From the NCBI RefSeq assembly GCF_040954835.1, contig NC_090709.1, forward strand, positions 45,578,490 to 45,642,489: 64,000 nt of DNA. Direction: 5' to 3'. This document shows, piece after piece, positions 1-12,124 of the stretch. This stretch comes from Lepisosteus oculatus (taxonomy: Eukaryota; Chordata; Actinopteri; Semionotiformes; Lepisosteidae). The number at the start of each line of letters is the position of its first letter. Within the stretch, counting starts at the first letter, position 1. The translations under genes and the position numbers were made by a program. A model generated the notes under the pieces. That model did not search any database, had not been told where the DNA came from, and saw only the letters and a list, made by a program, of their open reading frames with translations.

Positions 1-232
1 ACACATACACACACGCACACACACACACTCTGCTAATTTCATCTGTGACCCTCCTGACACACTCTGATAAGATTGTTAATCTTTTATCAGTGTCAACATA
101 AAAAAATACTCTTAACAGCCCACAAAAAATAAACCACTCTCTGCCCTAATCATCGTCACAAACACCATCATCACTATTATTAGATGGATGTGAGACACAG
201 TGTCCTGTCTGAAATAAAAATCGGATCGGTAC

Positions 233-2667
233 CTGACTGTCCTGTCTCTTGCTGTGTCCTCCAGTCTTGGGGCGACTCTCAGAGCTTCTACTGCCTGGTT
301 TCAAAGAGGAAACACAGTTATACTCCACTGTGACCCCAAAATATTTTCCACTTCCTAGCATCACTGTAAAAGATGGTTTTGTTCATCTGTCAGATCAGGG
401 TGAAGAATATGTAACTCTCTGGATCTGAGTATATAAAGACAATATACAGCACTTTCAGTAGTTTGATGCAGTAGGCAAACATTGCTTTTAAAAATGACTT
501 TTCAGCGTCGATTGAAAATAAATAAGTGTGACGGAGAAATGTAAATCTTCCTCACCTGTCTTTTTAAAAGACACAAGCAGATCAAATTAAAAACCCCTTG
601 GAGTTGATCTTAAATATTTAATTCTGACGTTTTCTACTTTTTCCACAATAAGTGTTTCTTGGGATTGGGACAAACTGGAATACTGAGAAAGTTTCTCTGG
701 ACTGAAAAAGCTACTAGGACTGGCTATAAAGGTCAATGCAAACAGACGTAGATAATTCACATCAGGTTTTCATTTAGTTTATTTAGATTTTAGCATCAGA
801 AGCAAAACATTCCAGTTTAACGCGTGAAACTTAAAATTAAACCGATACACTTGAGACACTGAAAAACAAAAGTTCTATCTTCCAGTTAATTTCACAGCCA
901 CACAAGACAAGCTAGTCTAGTAGAATTATACACTATAATAGTTAAAACATTTTTGAAACAATAACACAATGAAAGATTTGGAGTATTTCCATCTGCCTTT
1001 CACGCATTTAAGTGTCTGTTGATGTTTTCCTAACTAACAGCGGCTTTTGTGCAAATTGTATTTCACTTTTCATAATAAAACACAGCTGTGTGGACAGTCC
1101 TACCTCTTCTAAGGGAAACGCAGGAGAAAACGCAGACAGAGGACACGATGGCACAGACCACACTCACAGAGGGCAGAAGAGTCCAGCACGTCAGGCAGGG
1201 ACAGGGACTGACCAATGTCCGGTCAGGTTCCTCCAAGGAGGAGTTTTCTAAAGGACACAGAGCAGGTGAGAGGCTAATTCACAACATCTTCACTGCTGCT
1301 GGACAGCCTTTCTGAAGTAACAGCTCAGACAATGTTCATTTTCTGTGATATAGGAAATGAGTTTCTCAAAAAGGAAATGCAAACGATCGTATTGCTTGGA
1401 ACAGAAACATTTGGCAATTTTTTACCTGTGTCCGCAGTTAATTATATAGGGAAACGATGAGGCACCGAGAGACACGGGGAAGCAGGGTCGTGTACAAACA
1501 TGGCAACACCGGAACCGGTACCGAACAAGACTGCAGTGTTGAACAGTGAAGGAGTGGGACCCCAGAGTGTCTGTGCTGTGTAGGGGAGCGGGTGCACAGA
1601 CTGGAACTGCTCGCCTGTTAGTGTGTGTGAGGGGTTATCGGGGTGTCGGGCGGTGGCTGGGGCTCACCGGGGAAGACGAGCTCCGTCCCGTTTCCGAAGC
1701 TCAGCCGCCCGCCGGCTCTGTCGGCGCAGTAGTACAGCGCCCGGTCGGACTCCGTCAGGTTGGCGAGCGCCAGGCTGACGGAGAAGGTCGAGGGTTCGAG
1801 GACGAGGGAGAGGCGAGACCGGTACCCCTCTTCCACCTCCTTGATGATCTGGGAGCCGCTGATCTGGGCGACGGCGGCGATGAGCGGCACCTCCAGGGGC
1901 CGCTGTATCATCCACAGCGTCTCGGTCCGGTGGCTGATGCCACAGGGCAGGGTGACCGTGTCTCCGGCTCGGACCCGCAGCTCCACGACCGCGGCCGGTT
2001 CGGCCCCGAGCCCCCGCGTCATGCAGACATCTGAGACAGGAAACTTGCGTCAGTCCTTTCAGAAGCTCGGAACGAATTGGCCTTGATCGGCACACAACCA
2101 GCCTTTGCCCTTCTATGTTTTTTTAAAATCTGTTGTCTTCTGCAAGACACAGATAATAAAACTGTAATCGCACTGGCGAGACCACTTCGTAAGGAAGACG
2201 CGCTAATGTCGCTCATTTCAATCGCTTTCTGCTGGCGGGTGCAACACCGTTCATTCGGAAAAAAACAACAGAAGAAGAGACAGAAATGATTGATTTCAAC
2301 CTCAAGTTTTCAAAAATAATTAGATCATCGTGAGCAACAGGCACAGGCGGGATCAATCAAACTAAAAACTATCATGTAAAAAGACACTACATACTGCAAA
2401 CTGAGGCTATTGGACCTACAGTATATTATTAACTTGCGTAATTGATATACATATATCAGCAATCGATTTGATATCCGTAGAACGCGCTTAACTGAAAAGT
2501 GCCCCAGTTCTAAATATTTTTATTTAACAATAAGTATGATTAGTACGAAGTCCGCTGAGCGTTTAGTTTTTATCGAAGTCAAAGAATTCCCACATATTGG
2601 CGATTCAGCCGGTAACAGCACCATGTCACTCACAGAGGAAGAGAGGCAGGGTGCGCGCTGCGTCCAT
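233..2667 (-). CDS. Gene A: NITR-like single-V immune receptor, 3' end off window
   Basis: Partial type I membrane receptor on the minus strand. Leader exon 2634-2667 starts with ATG at 2667 (MDAARTLPLFL) and ends in GTGAGT. The V exon 1668-2030 follows a CTGTCTCAG acceptor and ends in GTGAGC. Transmembrane exon is 1104-1247 and first tail exon 233-294. All junctions agree in phase (1, 1, 1, then 0). The V domain shows the framework cysteine LPC, a Trp in TLWMIQRP, DRALYYC, and a J-like SFGNGTELVF within the same exon, which is a hallmark of NITRs. The transmembrane exon is nearly identical to that of gene C. The final tail exon, expected to hold a tyrosine motif, lies beyond base 1: the intron sequence at 1-90 still aligns to the gene C intron just before its last exon. 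A TCR/CD8-like receptor is an alternative label. No lesion is seen. Confidence 0.8.
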
Positions 2668-2670
2668 GTC

Positions 2671-3004
2671 ATCCTCTGCGCTGCTGTTGTAAAAAAGACC
2701 TGCTAGTTCTCAGCCTATTTTGTACTTTACCCGGATTCTCATTGGTCGGAGGCCCAACTATTACACGTCTAACAACGAATTAACTATTTCAGTTCCTCTG
2801 ATAGTCGACCTACAGTACACTGACTAAGGTGTTACTGTCGTCGTGATCTCGTCATAGACAAGGGCGTGTTCTGTGTAGATCGCAATTATGAGGAGTCCAT
2901 ACAGACTGTTTACCGGTATATGAAGCAGTAATTATACAAAATAACATAAAAAAGTTTATAAATGAGAGGAGGTCATTCCGGCCATCTGGTCGTTAATTGA
3001 TCCC
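2671..3004. other. 5' flank of gene A
   Basis: Non-coding flank upstream of the gene A start codon. I see no gene and no clear TATA box. The stretch is moderately AT-rich. Confidence 0.5.
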
Positions 3005-3340
3005 AGGAGCTCACCCAGATGTGTCTGGAGAGAAGCCAGGGTATCGGCTTCAACCACAGGGCTGGGCAGCTTGTTCCCCACCCCCACCACCCTCTGTGTG
3101 CAGAAGTACCTCACGTTCTCTGTTTTAAATGCGCTTCTGTTCCAAATATTTCCTCTGGGTTGACTTTGTCATTAATGCCTTTGAAACTTATCAGGTTACC
3201 TAATAGTCTTCTCTGTTCAGGACTAAAGAGACTCAGTTCCTCAAGCTTGTAAGTGTGGGACACTCCCTTCAGACTGAAGAGACTCAGTTCCTCCGGCCTG
3301 TCAGTGTGGGACACTCCCTTCAGACTTAAATAGAAGACAA
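3005..3340 (+). repeat. Dispersed repeat family R1 with internal ~50-bp tandem units
   Basis: Contains GGCAGCTTGTTCCCCACCC and 'gagaagccagggtatcggcttcaa' type text that recurs near 8.1, 22.9, 50.6, 54.1, 60.3 and 61.8 kb in both orientations. Its right part repeats a ~50-bp unit built around 'gagactcagttcctc' and 'tgtgggacactcccttc'. It looks like the 3' part of a retroposon; the class is not identified. Confidence 0.6.
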
Positions 3341-4240
3341 ACACAATGGTCTAGAATTATTTGGGATGGTTTTGTCGCCCCTTATGTAAATGGGTAATAC
3401 TTCAGCAATGCTCTGCGTATTACTCCTGTCTTAACTCTTTAAACTAGTAAAGTTTGTGAACGGTTTATCTTTCCATGTGGACAATTACTTAAACCGATCA
3501 ATTTACATATTTTAGGACGTACAGTGGTTGTTAACACAGAAGGTAATGATTGTTCTGTGTTAAGCACTTCCCTCTAGTGGGCGTTTGTATGTAATGCATC
3601 AAGATGGCCTTAAGCGAATGATAACGTCTTATTATCATGTACAACCCATTGAAATAGTCAAACAAGGGACCAATATCGTGTACCATTTAGGGCAGAATCA
3701 AAACGCTATGATTTTGTTCCGGATGTCAAGTGAATCGATGTGCTTTCCATTCTTGTACGCATGTTCCTTTTATTACTGGACAGACAGTGCTGCTCATCTG
3801 TGGTTACCAGTGAGCCCACTCTCTGGTTTCCCCACTGTGGGGCTGCCTGTGGGAGCAGTCTTACTACAGGGGGGCTGGATCCGGTTGGGCTGTGGAGAGC
3901 CAGGCCAGGCTGGACCCAGCCCGTACCACGGTAACAAAAACCACCTAGTGCTGGTGGACCAGTACTGCCTGATGCCATTTCCAAACTAGAGATGACCAGG
4001 GACACTGAGCTGTAGGAGGTCAGAACTAGATCAAAGTAGGATTACAGCTGAGGTCCCGCCTGCTTATTCATTAAAGATCCCAGAGACATTGATTGTAGGA
4101 GCAGGGGTGTGGAGTCCCACTCTCCCAGAGTCCCAGCTGTATCTGAGCTTGAACTGTCCCCTCCTACACATGAAACACCCTGGGATTGTTTGGAAAGACA
4201 AGCGCCAAATGAAGGCAAAGTAGTATTAATAATCAATTAA
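3341..4240. other. Intergenic, no gene recognised
   Basis: Open frames here are short and unlike known proteins. The text 'cccattgaaatagtcaa' near 3650 has a relative near 25335-25350, so part of this stretch may be an old dispersed repeat. Confidence 0.4.
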
Positions 4241-4990
4241 TGCCAACAGTGTTCTTTCAATTCTTATGAGTATTGATTAGAAACAGCTTAGCAGTATTCA
4301 TAGTCAGTGTCCTGACCTCATTCCTGGCCAGATCAGAGCTTGAACAGTCTGAGATTTTCAGGTGAACAGTGCCCTCCTATGTGTGAAGCACCTTCAGGTC
4401 CTTCAGGAGGAACGATAATGCAGTATTGATAACTTATTGTTTTTCCTGTACGTATCCAGTAGGAGGTGCTTGAGGAACATCCCTTCAGGCTGGGGGTGTG
4501 TTATGTATTCTGCTCAGTGGTCTGGTCCACAGCTCCCTGTGTTAACAGCAGTTGCTCGGCACTGTCTCCAGACTGATCCGCGGTGCTGAGGGACGACCCC
4601 AGCAGGAGTCTGTGATGGTCTACAGGGTGTGCCATTCACTGACACAGTACGACACTCTGCCCCCTGACCGTCCACAGCGACGGTCTTCTGCTCTCCTCCC
4701 TCGAATCCTTGTTCTCCTGACTTCCTCAGATCTGCCGGTCTGTCAGGCTCAATACCTCCCCCAGTTCCCTGCAGCGCTGATATTGATCTGGGATGGTGAA
4801 TTTTACTGACCGTGTCTAAACACTGGAGTATCGGCTCCGCTGTTTTTCAGGAACCAAAGCGCGAGGTACCAGAAGCCTAGATGCCTCTGTGTCCTGTGGG
4901 ATTTTGGGAATATCTGAAAAACTGGAGAGAGAGGGAGGGATCAGAAGTTTTGCTGGGTTTAGACAATTCCTTTGAAGTTTTTTAATAGAA
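4241..4990 (+). repeat. Dispersed repeat R2, inverted partner at 24.6-25.3 kb
   Basis: About 700 bases match the reverse complement of 24595-25340. Shared landmarks include the stretch around 'gtctgtgatggtctacag', the 'ctcctgacttcctcagatctg' region, and a block ending near 'cctgtgggattttggga'. Both copies are diverged by substitutions and small indels, so this is an old interspersed repeat and not a recent inverted duplication. The class is not recognised. Confidence 0.6.
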
Positions 4991-5980
4991 AATATTTTAT
5001 GCAACAAACCATAATTTATACAGTAACTTATCTGAGTAAAAAGGATTCTCTATCTACTTCTTGTAAGCTGACCAGGAGTTCGAATGGCAGTTCAGTAGTT
5101 AAGGGCCTGTCCTGTTAATTAGGTAACAGCTTTTCATTACAACACTCCCAAAAGATTAGATGCCAAGATATGATTTCCCCTGTAGTGTGATGAAAAACAT
5201 AACGATTGAATGTTTGTTATTTTTTGTATTTTTATGTTTTTGTTTTTGTGCCATATGTTTAATATTTTAATATTTTAGTGAGCTGGACTGAGGTCTTAAT
5301 GAGAAACAGGGTGGGAAAGCAAAGCGGGCAGATGCGCAATTGAGACCAGTCTCTGATTGGCCAGAGATCGCTGAGTGACAGAGGTTTCCACCTGTTAGAG
5401 GAGCGGTTTCTACAGCCGGGCTATTTGAGCCGGTGGGAGGGGTTAGTCGTCATTCCGGCTGTGAGGTGTGTTCAAGCGAACAGGTTCGCTGCTTTTACTG
5501 CGAGAATAAACGGGTGATTTTTCGAGGTGAAGGAAAACGTTTTGATGCACCTTCAGCAAACTTTTGCTTTAAATGTTACCGATAAGTTATCGATATGCTC
5601 TGTCGTGTTTTAAACTGTTCTAAAACGTTGTTTTCAAGGTAAGGAGAAGCGTTTTTAGGCAATTAAGCGAACCTTTGCTGGAAAGCTGTTAAATCTCTAT
5701 TGATCTCGATTGCAGACGCTTTCAAATTCAAAGACGCTCCTTTTCTAGAACATCATCATTTATAAGGACGGTGCGACAGGCTGTTGGAGAGGGATCTTTA
5801 ACATTGGCTCCAAGCCAGCAGATAGACCAAACACACAGCTGTGAGGTTTAAAAACACACCCTTTTGCCTTTGTAAAAATAGTAATAATTGCTTATTCTGC
5901 AACTCACAACTGGAAACCCACTGAAGCCCAGCAGGTGTGAGCCTGGCCAGTACCTGGAGGAGAGACTCCTGGGAAAAACT
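4991..5980. other. Intergenic, no gene recognised
   Basis: AT-rich non-coding sequence. Nothing with convincing coding or RNA-gene character was found. Confidence 0.4.
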
Positions 5981-5984
5981 CAGG

Positions 5985-6190
5985 TTGCTGCTGGGAGAGG
6001 TGTGAGTGGGGTCAGCAGGGGGCGCTCTCACCCTGTGGTCTGTGTGGGTCCTGATGCCCCAGTATAGTGACGGGGGACACTGGACTGTAAAAGGCGCCGT
6101 CCTTCTGATGAGACGTAAAACCGAGGTCCTGACTCTCTGTGCTCATTAACAATCCCAGGGTCTCGTCTTTTGATTCTGTACATTTCTAAC
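5985..6190 (+). repeat. SINE/LINE-tail type repeat R3, partial
   Basis: Matches the left half of the better copy at 43858-44285: 'gccagcaggggg', 'ctgtgtgggtcct', 'atgccccagtatagtga' and 'cattaacaatcccaggg' occur in the same order. It is truncated after the last of these. Confidence 0.6.
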
Positions 6191-6927
6191 AGAATGTAAA
6201 TAAAAAAGAAATTCAACTTTCATAGAGGGAGTAGTGTTAGACCATTCACGTTTGTGGATAAAATATTTACCCACAACAATGAAAAGATTAATGATACAAA
6301 CGTCCTTTATCCCAATCAGATCTCACAAATTCACCCACAGTCACAGAAACGCGCCAGGTCCTTGTCATGCATCGCGTTGTGTGTGTGTGTGTGATGTCCC
6401 CAGCCTGTGTAAGGATGTATCTGTGTGTGTGTGTGATGCACAAAGACACAGTTGTGGACTTCCTGTGACCAGTAACACAGGCCAGCAGCCCGCCCCCGCT
6501 CCACCTGTGTGAAGTGCTTGCTGTGGTTTTGAACTCAGCTCGCTGAAGTTCCGGTGGGGGGGGAGATCAGGTCTGACTTGTGTGAAGATACACCCCAAGA
6601 GCTCCCGCACGCTGCGTACTCCAGCCCCGTTTGAGCCGCTGGGATCTGGTTTTATTGAGTTTTTCTGCGAATGCACGACCCCCACCACCACCAAAGGGCG
6701 TCGGAGCAGTTCGGGGGTCCGGACGGCGCAGATCCCTGGTTGCAACAGCTCTGTCCCGTCGAAGGCCGGTGTCCGGACTCAACTGCGGGACCCGCCAACG
6801 GTGGAAAATAACGCCCTTTTATTGGGGGGGAGGGGGGCGGCCAGCCAGAGGAAACGAGACGTCGTCGTCTCTGGTGGTCTGAAGCCCAGCCACCGCCCCG
6901 GACTAACTGCCCCTGGACCGGGAGGAG

Positions 6928-9443
6928 ATGGACGCGCCGGCGGCGGCGAGAATCGCGCTGGTCTTCCTCACCCGTGAGTAGGCTAGCGTCCCCGTCAAAT
7001 GCGCCTCTTCGGGGTTCATGCACGGCCGGACCGGACCGGACCGGACCGGACCGGACCGGAGCGACGTTGCGCGCAAAAACGCCCCGTACGTGCGGCGCTC
7101 AAGCCGCGCTGGGGTCGAGGGCGCTGCTTTGGATTTGCTCTGCGGCGGAAGCGATTCGGATGAGCAAAATCGTGTTTTTTTCTGTTCTCTTCTTGATCAG
7201 CGGGGCATCCTCGCTCCTGAAACAGCAACGGGGTGTGAAACGTGTTTCCCTCTTAGTTCTGGGTACCAGTCCGAACCGGTACTTCATAAGGCCAGCAGTC
7301 TGAAATAAACCGCACCGATGAGCTTCGGTCCTCTGTAACTGTCCTGTTAGCGAGCAGTGTACCCGGACGGATCTGAAATCAGCCCGCCAGCCCCGTCCTG
7401 CCGGTGTCTGAAAAGGACTGACGCGAGTTTCCTGTCTCAGATGTCTGCATGACGCGGGGACTCGGGGCCGAACCGGCCGCGGTCGTGGAGCTGCGGGTCC
7501 GAGCCGGAGACACGGTCACCCTGCCCTGCGGCATCAGGCACCTGAAGGAGACGCTGTGGATGATACAGCGGCCCCTGGAGATGCCGCTCATCGCCGCCGT
7601 CGGTCAGGTCAGCGGCTCCCAGGTCAACAAGGAGGTGGAAGAGGGGTACCGGTCTCGCCTCTCCCTCGTCCTCGAACCCTCGACCCTCTCCGTCAGCCTG
7701 ACGCTCGCCAACCTGACGGAGTCCGACCGGGCGCTGTACTACTGCGCCGACAGAGTCGGCGGGCAGCTGAGCTTCGGAAACGGGACGGAGCTCGTCTTCC
7801 CCGGTGAGCCCCAGCCACCGCCCCTCAGCGCGGATCGCTCTGTCCTCAGCTCTCTGATCCGTTTTGCGGGCAAGAATACAATCGTTCATCTGCCGTCAGC
7901 CCTCCGGAAGAGCAGTACGTTGTGCTGAGGTCGGGTTTATGCAGTAGATTTACAGTTCCCCCCTAATTTCAACGACCAACCCCACCTTTTCTTTACCGTG
8001 CGGTGTCCTGGACTCCTGTCAGCGTGAGATACATAGAAGGACATTTAAAAGTGAGAACTGGAGGCTCTACTGTACACAGAGGGGGGCGGGGGTGGGGAAC
8101 AAGCTGCCCAGCCGTGTGGTTGAAGCCGATACCCTGGCTTCTCTCCAGACACAGCTGGGTGAGCTCCTCCAGTCAGGACAGGAGGCTCTACTGTACACAG
8201 AGGGGGGTGGGGGTGGGGAACAAGCTGCCCAGCCCTGTGGTTGAAGCCAATACTCTGGCACAATGGGGTTTCATTAGAGAGGTTCCCAGTCTGGGGGCTC
8301 TTCTACCCCGCGCTCGGTGAGGTGATCCGGACACTGAGGGCTGTTTCCTTGTCTGTCGCAGGAGGAGGCCCGGAGCGTACCCCACCCGTTCACCTCCAGC
8401 TGTCCTGCCTGCTCGTCCTGCTGTCGGCTCTGCCTCTGAGTGTCCTAGTGTCCTCTTGCTGCGCCTACTGCCTGTTCGCGAGAGACGGTACGGCCGCTCG
8501 GCCCTGCTGGACAGGACCGTGTCCAGCTCAGTGCACTGTGAATCACGACGGGACCTCTCGCACCAGGAACAGGGATTCGCTCTGCCAGCTGCTGTGTCCT
8601 GGTCTTCCTAACCTCCTGCTGCAACGTCTCCTTACAGCTCCGGAGCTGTGTGTCGCCTGTCGGAAGAGTTCGAGGGCAAGACGTCCTCCCAGCATTCGGG
8701 TAATTCAGACGTTACACTTTCTAGATCACAAGACAGCAGCAGAACGAATCGCAAAATCTAAAGGGCAGCCGTGCTGGGGCTCTGTGTTCAATGATGGACC
8801 CGGGGTGCTGTCTGTGTGGAGTCTGCATGTTCCCTTCATGTTGGTGTTGGTGTCCTCCAGGAGCTCCAGTTTCCTCCCACAGTCCAGAGACAGGCTGGGT
8901 AGGATACCTGGCTTAAGTGTGTATGTGAGTGTGTGTCCTGTCTAGGGTGTGAGTGTCTGTGTGTGTCCTGTGATGGACTGGTGTCCTGTCCAGGGTGTGT
9001 GTGTGTGTGTGTCCTGTGATGGACTGGTGTCCTGTCCAGGGTGTGTGTGTGTGTGTGTGTGTGTCCTGTGATGGACTGGTGTCCTGTCCAGGGTGTGTGT
9101 GTGTGTGTGTGTGTGTCCTGTGATGGACTGGTGTCCTGTTCAGGGTGTGTGTGTCCTGTGATGGACTGGTGTCCTGTCCAGGGTGTGTGTGTCCTGTGAT
9201 GGACTGGTGTCCTGTCCAGGGTGTGTGTGTGTGTGTGTCCTGTGATGGACTGGTGTCCTGTCCAGGGTGTGTGTGTGTGTGTGTGTGTGTCCTGTGATGG
9301 ACTGGTGTCCTGTCCAGGGTGTGTGTGTGTGTGTCCTGTGATGGACTGGTGTCCTGTCCAGGGTGTGTCTGTGTGTGTCCTGTCCTGTCCAGGGTGTGAG
9401 TGTCTGTGTGAGTCCTGTCCTGTGATGGACTGGTGTCCTGTCC

Positions 9444-9509
<66 letters not shown>

Positions 9510-9848
9510 TGTGATGGACTGGTGTCCTGTCCAGGGTGTGTGTGTGTGTGTGTGTCCTGTGATGGACTGGTGTCCTGTCCAGGGTGTGTGTGTGTGTCCT
9601 GTGATGGACTGGTGTCCTGTCCAGGGTGTGTGTGTGTGTGTCCTGTGATGGACTGGTGTCCTGTCCAGGGTGTGAGTGTCTGTGTGAGTCCTGTCCTGTC
9701 CAGGGTGTGAGTGTCTGTGTGAGTCCTGTCCTGTGATGGACTGGTGTCCTGTCCAGGGTGTGTGTGTGTGTGTGTGTCCTGTGATGGACTGGTGTCCTGT
9801 CCAGGGTGTGTGTGTGTGTGTGTCCTGTGATGGACTGGTGTCCTGTCC

Positions 9849-9896
<48 letters not shown>

Positions 9897-10193
9897 TGTG
9901 ATGGACTGGTGTCCTGTCCAGTGTGTGTGTGTGTGTGTGTCCTGTGATGGACTGGTGTCCTGTCCAGTGTGTGTGTGTGTGTGTGTGTCCTGTGATGGAC
10001 TGGTGTCCTGTCCAGGGTGTGTGTGTGTGTGTGTCCTGTGATGGACTGGTGTCCTGTCCAGGGTGTGTGTGTGTGTGTGTCCTGTGATGGACTGGTGTCC
10101 TGTCCAGGGTGTGAGTGTCTGTGTGAGTCCTGTCCTGTCCAGGGTGTGAGTGTCTGTGTGAGTCCTGTCCTGTGATGGACTGGTGTCCTGTCC

Positions 10194-10227
<34 letters not shown>

Positions 10228-10324
10228 TGTGATGGACTGGTGTCCTGTCCAGTGTGTGTGTGTGTGTGTGTCCTGTGATGGACTGGTGTCCTGTCCAGGG
10301 TGTGTGTGTGTGTGTGTCCTGTCC

Positions 10325-10369
<45 letters not shown>

Positions 10370-10934
10370 TGTGATGGACTGGTGTCCTGTCCAGGGTGTG
10401 TGTGTCTGTGTGAGTCCTGTCCTGTGATGGACTGGTGTCCTGTCCAGGGGGTGGGTGTGTGTGTGTGTGTCCTGTCCAGGGGGTGGGGGTGTGTGTGTGT
10501 GTGAGTCCTGTGATGGACTGCTGTCCTGTCCAGGGTGTGTGAGTGTGTGTCCTGTGATGGACTGCTGTCCTGTCCAGGGTGTGTGAGTGTGTGTGTGTGT
10601 GTCCTGTGATGGACTGGTGTCCTGTCCAGGGTGTGTGAGTGTCTGTGTGTGTCCTGTGATGGACTGCTGTCCTGTCCAGGGTGTGTGAGTGTGTGTCCTG
10701 TGATGGACTGCTGTCCTGTCCAGGGTGTGTGAACATGACACCAGCAGGGGGAGCTCAGGACAGGCTGCAGAGGGGCTGAGCTGAGCTGGCCTCTCACTCC
10801 TGGTTTCCCTGTGGTCTCGCCCCCCCCCCCCGCAGGCGGCGACAGGCGATCAGACGCAGTACGAAAACGTCGACGTGACCGTGCCCCCGGCCGCCCCCAG
10901 GAACAGAGACGTCCGCAGGATGAGGCCCGTCTAG
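6928..10934 (+). CDS. Gene B: NITR-like single-V immune receptor with ITSM-like tail, complete
   Basis: Predicted 231-aa inhibitory-type membrane receptor. Exons: 6928-6973 (leader, MDAPAAARIALVFLT), 7441-7803 (V), 8362-8487 (stalk and membrane), 8638-8699 (basic juxtamembrane), 10836-10934 (tail, stop TAG). Each junction has GT/AG and matching phase (1,1,1,0), so the frame runs through without a stop. V domain: Cys45, Trp55, Cys117 in DRALYYC, and FGNGT at residues 127-131. Membrane segment is about residues 148-175, rich in Leu and Cys. The tail carries TQYENV (Tyr208), fitting the ITSM pattern TxYxx(V/I). The last intron holds a 1.8-kb minisatellite. The V exon is close to genes A and C, but the membrane and tail exons are unrelated to theirs. 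Ligand unknown; NITR assignment rests on exon layout and the J-like motif. Confidence 0.82.
7022..7061 (+). repeat. CCGGA microsatellite in gene B intron 1
   Basis: Roughly seven tandem copies of the 5-base unit ccgga, about 50 bases after the leader exon donor. Confidence 0.9.
8050..8270 (-). repeat. R1 repeat, tandem dimer in gene B intron 2
   Basis: Two ~120-base units, each with a run like 'ggggtggggaacaagctgcc', in the reverse orientation relative to the 3.0-kb copy. The dimer sits between the V exon and the membrane exon. Confidence 0.7.
8935..10735. repeat. 1.8-kb minisatellite/(GT)n array in last intron of gene B
   Basis: Dozens of units combine a conserved core (cctgtgatggactggtgtcc plus tgtccaggg) with GT runs of variable length. 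The left flank 8790-8900 ('gtggagtctgcatgttc', 'cagtttcctcccacagtcc') is the fish interspersed repeat that also occurs at 39.5-40.5, 41.6-41.8 and 58.8 kb. The array is therefore an expanded internal segment of that element. Long frames crossing it are an artefact of the periodic sequence. Confidence 0.92.
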
Positions 10935-11128
10935 TCTCTCCTCGGGGCTGCAGTCCGGACGGAAACGAAGAGAGAGCGCTCCTCGTGCTCCATTATCCCA
11001 CCCGACCCGAAGCCACGGGGATCGGCTCCGCGGACCGCAGGCACAGAGCTCCCTCTGTCCTCCGTGTGCCTCAGCCCTGTGTTTGTTTCGACTGGAGACA
11101 GCGTGTACGAGCCACGTGTGTGAGCCGA

Positions 11129-11134
11129 AATAAA
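11129..11134 (+). terminator. Polyadenylation signal of gene B
   Basis: AATAAA lies 195 bases after the gene B stop codon on the same strand. It is the first such hexamer downstream. Confidence 0.65.
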
Positions 11135-11279
11135 CACAGGCCGTGCCCAGCTGCGTGTGCCCACCTTGTTCTCCGCAGAAACGCCAGCCCGGCCCTCTCC
11201 TCCCCCTCGGGAAACCAGGCCGAGGGAGAGCGCGGGCTGAGAGAGTCCCCACGCTGCTGAAGAGGCAGGGTTGAGACGG

Positions 11280-12120
11280 GGGGGGGGCTCAGCCCGCAGA
11301 GGGGACAGAGAGTCTGTGTGGGCTGGCAGGAAGGGACGGGGGGGGACTGCGCTGGCGTAGGTGCGTGTGGGCCAACAGGAAGTAGAGTAAGACAGCGACA
11401 CAGCACCGGCCTCAGCCCTGAGCAGATCGCTGTGCCGCAGGGAGGGAGTGAAATGGTCTCCTCCATTTTCCCAGGCTGCTCGAAAATCCACATTTCTCCT
11501 GCCTAGACTTGGGAAAGACTCAGAAAAGCTGAGCGCCGTTCTAGTGAATCCTGGTACCGAGTCCGGTTAAGGGTTCGGTTCTGTGCCTGTGAGGGGGGCT
11601 GGGAACCGACACTGTGGGTGTGTGCGTCTCCTGGATCATGATAAGGAACAACCAAGGTAGACACAGCGCCCCCTGCAGGACCAAGACCTGCAAAAATCAG
11701 GTGGTGAAACCCGACAGCCTGAACTGCCCCTCTCCCTACAGCCTGAGGTCACTCTGAGCCGACAGCTGGACTGTACCTGAACAGCCAGAAACTGGGACAG
11801 GACCTTCCCAGAGGACTTCATTGCTACTAGGAGCCAATCAGAGCAAACAGAGACGTACACGCACCTGGATATTAAAATCTAGCATTATTTACTACAATAC
11901 TGGTCCTACTTATACGGGGGTCAGCATTAGTAAAATCAATAATAAAAAGTGAGAAAATAATAAAAATGATTGTTATGAATATATACAAAATACAATTAAG
12001 TAGACATTAACTCCTTTTCAGAAGTTACATTCCAAACTTGTATACAAATATAATTATTTTATATAAATACATATACATATTTGATAAAAATACAACAATC
12101 ACACCCTCACCCTCCAAATT
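11280..12120. other. Intergenic between convergent genes B and E
   Basis: Begins with a GC-rich part containing a G run and becomes AT-rich after about 11870. Genes B (plus) and E (minus) converge here. No gene is seen. Confidence 0.4.
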
Positions 12121-12124
12121 AAGT

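Noticed and set aside
1012-1251. Plus-strand frame opposite the gene A membrane exon (and its mirror at 37598-37837)
   Set aside because: It is the antisense shadow of a spliced exon whose own frame joins V and tail exons in phase.
1546-2034. 162-codon plus-strand frame opposite the gene A V exon (and its mirror in B and C)
   Set aside because: High GC suppresses stops on the opposite strand. The minus-strand frame has the Ig signature and splice sites.
8836-10797. Very long His/Thr-rich minus-strand frames of more than 500 codons
   Set aside because: They are translations of the GT-rich minisatellite in the gene B intron. All frames are periodic and open, with no start context or domain.
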